From: Aquabacterium sp.
GTDB taxonomy: Bacteria; Pseudomonadota; Gammaproteobacteria; Burkholderiales; Burkholderiaceae_C
Assembly (NCBI GenBank): GCA_017989885.1
Contig: JAGNPA010000059.1
Span: forward strand, 1 to 8,508
DNA: 8,508 bases
Reading direction: 5' to 3'
The position numbers and the translations under genes were made by a program. How positions within the stretch are numbered: position 1 is the first letter of the stretch; each line of letters opens with the position of its first letter. Positions 7,472 to 8,508 of this stretch are shown piece after piece. The notes beneath the pieces were generated by a model. It was not told the DNA's origin, did not search any database, and saw only the letters and a list, made by a program, of their open reading frames with translations.

Positions 7472-7502
7472 TGACAAAAAGATGCAGACGAGCGCTGCTG
7501 TC
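7472..7502 (-). terminator. Weak terminator-like hairpin after the DUF2237 gene
   Basis: About 42 bases after the DUF2237 stop, the minus strand reads GCAG, a 7-base loop, CTGC, then ATCTTTTTG. An outer TGACA/TGTCA pair can also form. The stem is only 4 bp before the T-run, which is weak for an intrinsic terminator, but it is the only such structure seen downstream of this gene. Confidence 0.25.
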
Positions 7503-7543
7503 ACAGGAGCGATGGACAACTCCAGGTTCAACGGCCAGCCAAC

Positions 7544-7939
7544 TCAAAATGCCGGTTTGCCGGACTCCAGTGCCACCGACTTCAGCATGTCCAGCGTGAC
7601 GACCTCCAAGGCCTGCTCGTGCGTGGCCTCCAGCGACACAGGCGGTGCCACACCCGCCTCCCAGGCTTCCCGCCAACGGTGTACACACAGGCACCAACGG
7701 TCGCCGGGTTTCAGGCCGGGAAAGCGCCACTCCGGGTGCGGGGTGCTCAGGTCATTGCCCCGACTGCGCGAGAAGTCCAGAAAAGCCTGGGTCATGCGCG
7801 CGCACACGACATGACGGCCCATATCGTCGCCGCGCGTGCGGCAGCACCCATCCCGAAAGAATCCGGTCACCGGGTCGTAGGAGCAGGCCCGCAAGGGGCC
7901 GCCCAACACATTGCGCCCAGGCGTCAAGGCCACGCTCAT
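7544..7939 (-). CDS. DUF2237 family protein
   Basis: This 131-residue protein is a near full-length member of DUF2237 (COG3651), a conserved small family of unknown function. The family signature is clear: NVLGGPLRACSYDPVTGFFRDGCC at about 10-33, HVVCARMTQAFLDFSRSRGNDLSTP at about 43-67, FPGLKPGDRWCLCVHRW at about 73-89, and EAGVAPPVSLEATHEQAL at about 94-111. It has six cysteines (19, 32, 33, 46, 83, 85), with a CC pair and a CxC motif, which could bind metal or form redox pairs; that is inference. No signal peptide is seen, so it is probably cytoplasmic. The ATG at 7939 has AGGAG six bases upstream. It follows the SPFH gene by 27 bases on the same strand and is probably co-transcribed with it. 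Confidence 0.9.
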   Translation of the reverse strand: MSVALTPGRNVLGGPLRACSYDPVTGFFRDGCCRTRGDDMGRHVVCARMTQAFLDFSRSRGNDLSTPHPEWRFPGLKPGDRWCLCVHRWREAWEAGVAPPVSLEATHEQALEVVTLDMLKSVALESGKPAF

Positions 7940-7966
7940 TCAACTCTCCTGCGCATCACATCCAGA

Positions 7967-8508
7967 TCAGGCTTGACCTGGCTTCTTCAGCAAGGTCATG
8001 GCGGTGCCGATCAGGGCCGACACTTCGCTCATATTGCCCGGCACGATCATCGTGTTGTTCTTCTGCGCCAGTTGCCCATAGGCCTCCACTGCCTTCTCGG
8101 CCACCTTCAGGTTCACGGCTTCCTGCCCACCCGGCTGACGAATGGCAGCGGCAATCTTGGCAATCGCATCGGCGGTGGCATCGGCCACGGCGGTGATGGC
8201 CGCAGCTTCACCCTGTGCCTTGTTGATCTCGGCCTGCTTCTCGCCCTCGGAGCGGGCAATGAAAGCCTCACGTTCACCCGTGGCGATGTTGATCTGCTCC
8301 TGGCGGCGACCTTCCGAAGCCGCAATCAAGGCACGCTTCTCACGTTCGGCCGTGATCTGAGCCTGCATGGCGCGCAAGATTTCAACCGGTGGCGTCAGGT
8401 CCTTGATCTCATAACGCAGCACCTTCACGCCCCAGTTCAGCGCGGCCTCGTCCAGCGCATTCACCACGGCGGCATTGATCAGGTCGCGCTCTTCAAACGT
8501 CTTGTCCA
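7967..8508 (-). CDS. SPFH/band-7 (stomatin/paraslipin-like) protein, C-terminal part
   Basis: This 179-residue C-terminal portion belongs to a gene that enters from the right edge. It begins DKTFEERDLINAAVVNALDEAA, the end of the SPFH/band-7 domain, followed by WGVKVLRYEIKDLTPP and the long Ala/Glu/Gln-rich helix typical of the family (AEREKRALIAASEGRRQEQIN, then GEREAFIARSEGEKQAEINKAQGEAAAI). The tail contains VAEKAVEAYGQLAQKNNTMIVPGNMSEV, as in bacterial paraslipins (QmcA/YbbK type). These proteins anchor in the inner membrane by an N-terminal helix, here outside the window, and oligomerise into ring or microdomain scaffolds, often beside an NfeD protein or a protease. An internal GTG at 8467 is not the start, because coding continues to the window edge. 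The stop is TGA at 7969-7967. Confidence 0.93.
   Translation of the reverse strand, partial: DKTFEERDLINAAVVNALDEAALNWGVKVLRYEIKDLTPPVEILRAMQAQITAEREKRALIAASEGRRQEQINIATGEREAFIARSEGEKQAEINKAQGEAAAITAVADATADAIAKIAAAIRQPGGQEAVNLKVAEKAVEAYGQLAQKNNTMIVPGNMSEVSALIGTAMTLLKKPGQA

Larger units (their letters stand above)
7089..7543. other. 455-base intergenic region upstream of the signalling operon
   Basis: This stretch separates the DUF2237 gene from the kinase and must hold the operon promoter unless transcription reads through. No reading frame here resembles a known protein; frames running through it on either strand have arbitrary, Arg/Pro-rich composition or are continuations of shadows from neighbouring genes. 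I found no convincing -35/-10 pair on the minus strand. The region holds two neighbouring dyads (7211-7241 and 7249-7267) and a weak hairpin with a T-run (7472-7502). No tRNA, repeat array or mobile-element end was seen. Confidence 0.6.

Noticed and set aside
7109..7474. Plus-strand frame of 121 codons in the intergenic region
   Set aside because: It has no ribosome binding site I could see, no recognised motif and Arg/Pro/Ser-rich composition; not supported as a gene.
7314..7730. Minus-strand frame of 138 codons overlapping the DUF2237 gene
   Set aside because: Its first part is a frame shadow of DUF2237 and the rest runs into non-coding DNA; no domain is recognisable.
8465..8467. GTG at 8467 as the start of the SPFH gene
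   Set aside because: In-frame family sequence (DKTFEERDLINAA) continues upstream to the window edge, so this GTG is an internal valine.
1..8508. CRISPR array, tRNA/rRNA, insertion sequence or phage element
   Set aside because: No regularly spaced repeats, RNA-gene folds, transposase motifs or flanking duplications were seen by eye; gene content looks like ordinary chromosome.

Overview
The window looks like chromosomal DNA of a GC-rich betaproteobacterium, most likely order Burkholderiales. This rests on recalled family resemblance (ImuA/ImuB, DUF2237, SPFH protein, the large hybrid kinase) and on an E. coli-type LexA box; no search was run. All supported genes lie on the minus strand, so transcription runs from high to low coordinates. 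The long plus-strand reading frames are shadows of GC-rich minus-strand genes.

From the right edge: the C-terminal part of an SPFH/band-7 membrane protein (7967-8508) is followed after 27 bases by a DUF2237 protein (7544-7939). A 455-base stretch without a convincing gene (7089-7543) comes next, holding two imperfect dyads and one weak terminator-like structure.

The centre is a compact four-gene operon (7088 down to 1077): a 1080-residue hybrid histidine kinase with two receiver domains and an HPt domain; a response regulator with an HD-GYP cyclic-di-GMP phosphodiesterase output; an outer-membrane beta-barrel protein; and a small secreted protein like a fragment of the phosphate-binding protein PstS. 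The junctions are a 14-base overlap, a 1-base overlap or 14-base gap (depending on the porin start), and a 12-base gap. This suggests translational coupling and one pathway linking envelope proteins to c-di-GMP turnover. The ligand is not visible from sequence. A 10-bp hairpin follows the last gene.

At the left edge is the SOS mutagenesis cassette: imuA with a 24-base LexA palindrome five bases before its start codon, overlapping the start of imuB, which runs off the window. The signalling operon is the most interesting part. Each component family is known, but the combination of phosphorelay, HD-GYP output, porin and mini-PstS as one unit deserves attention.
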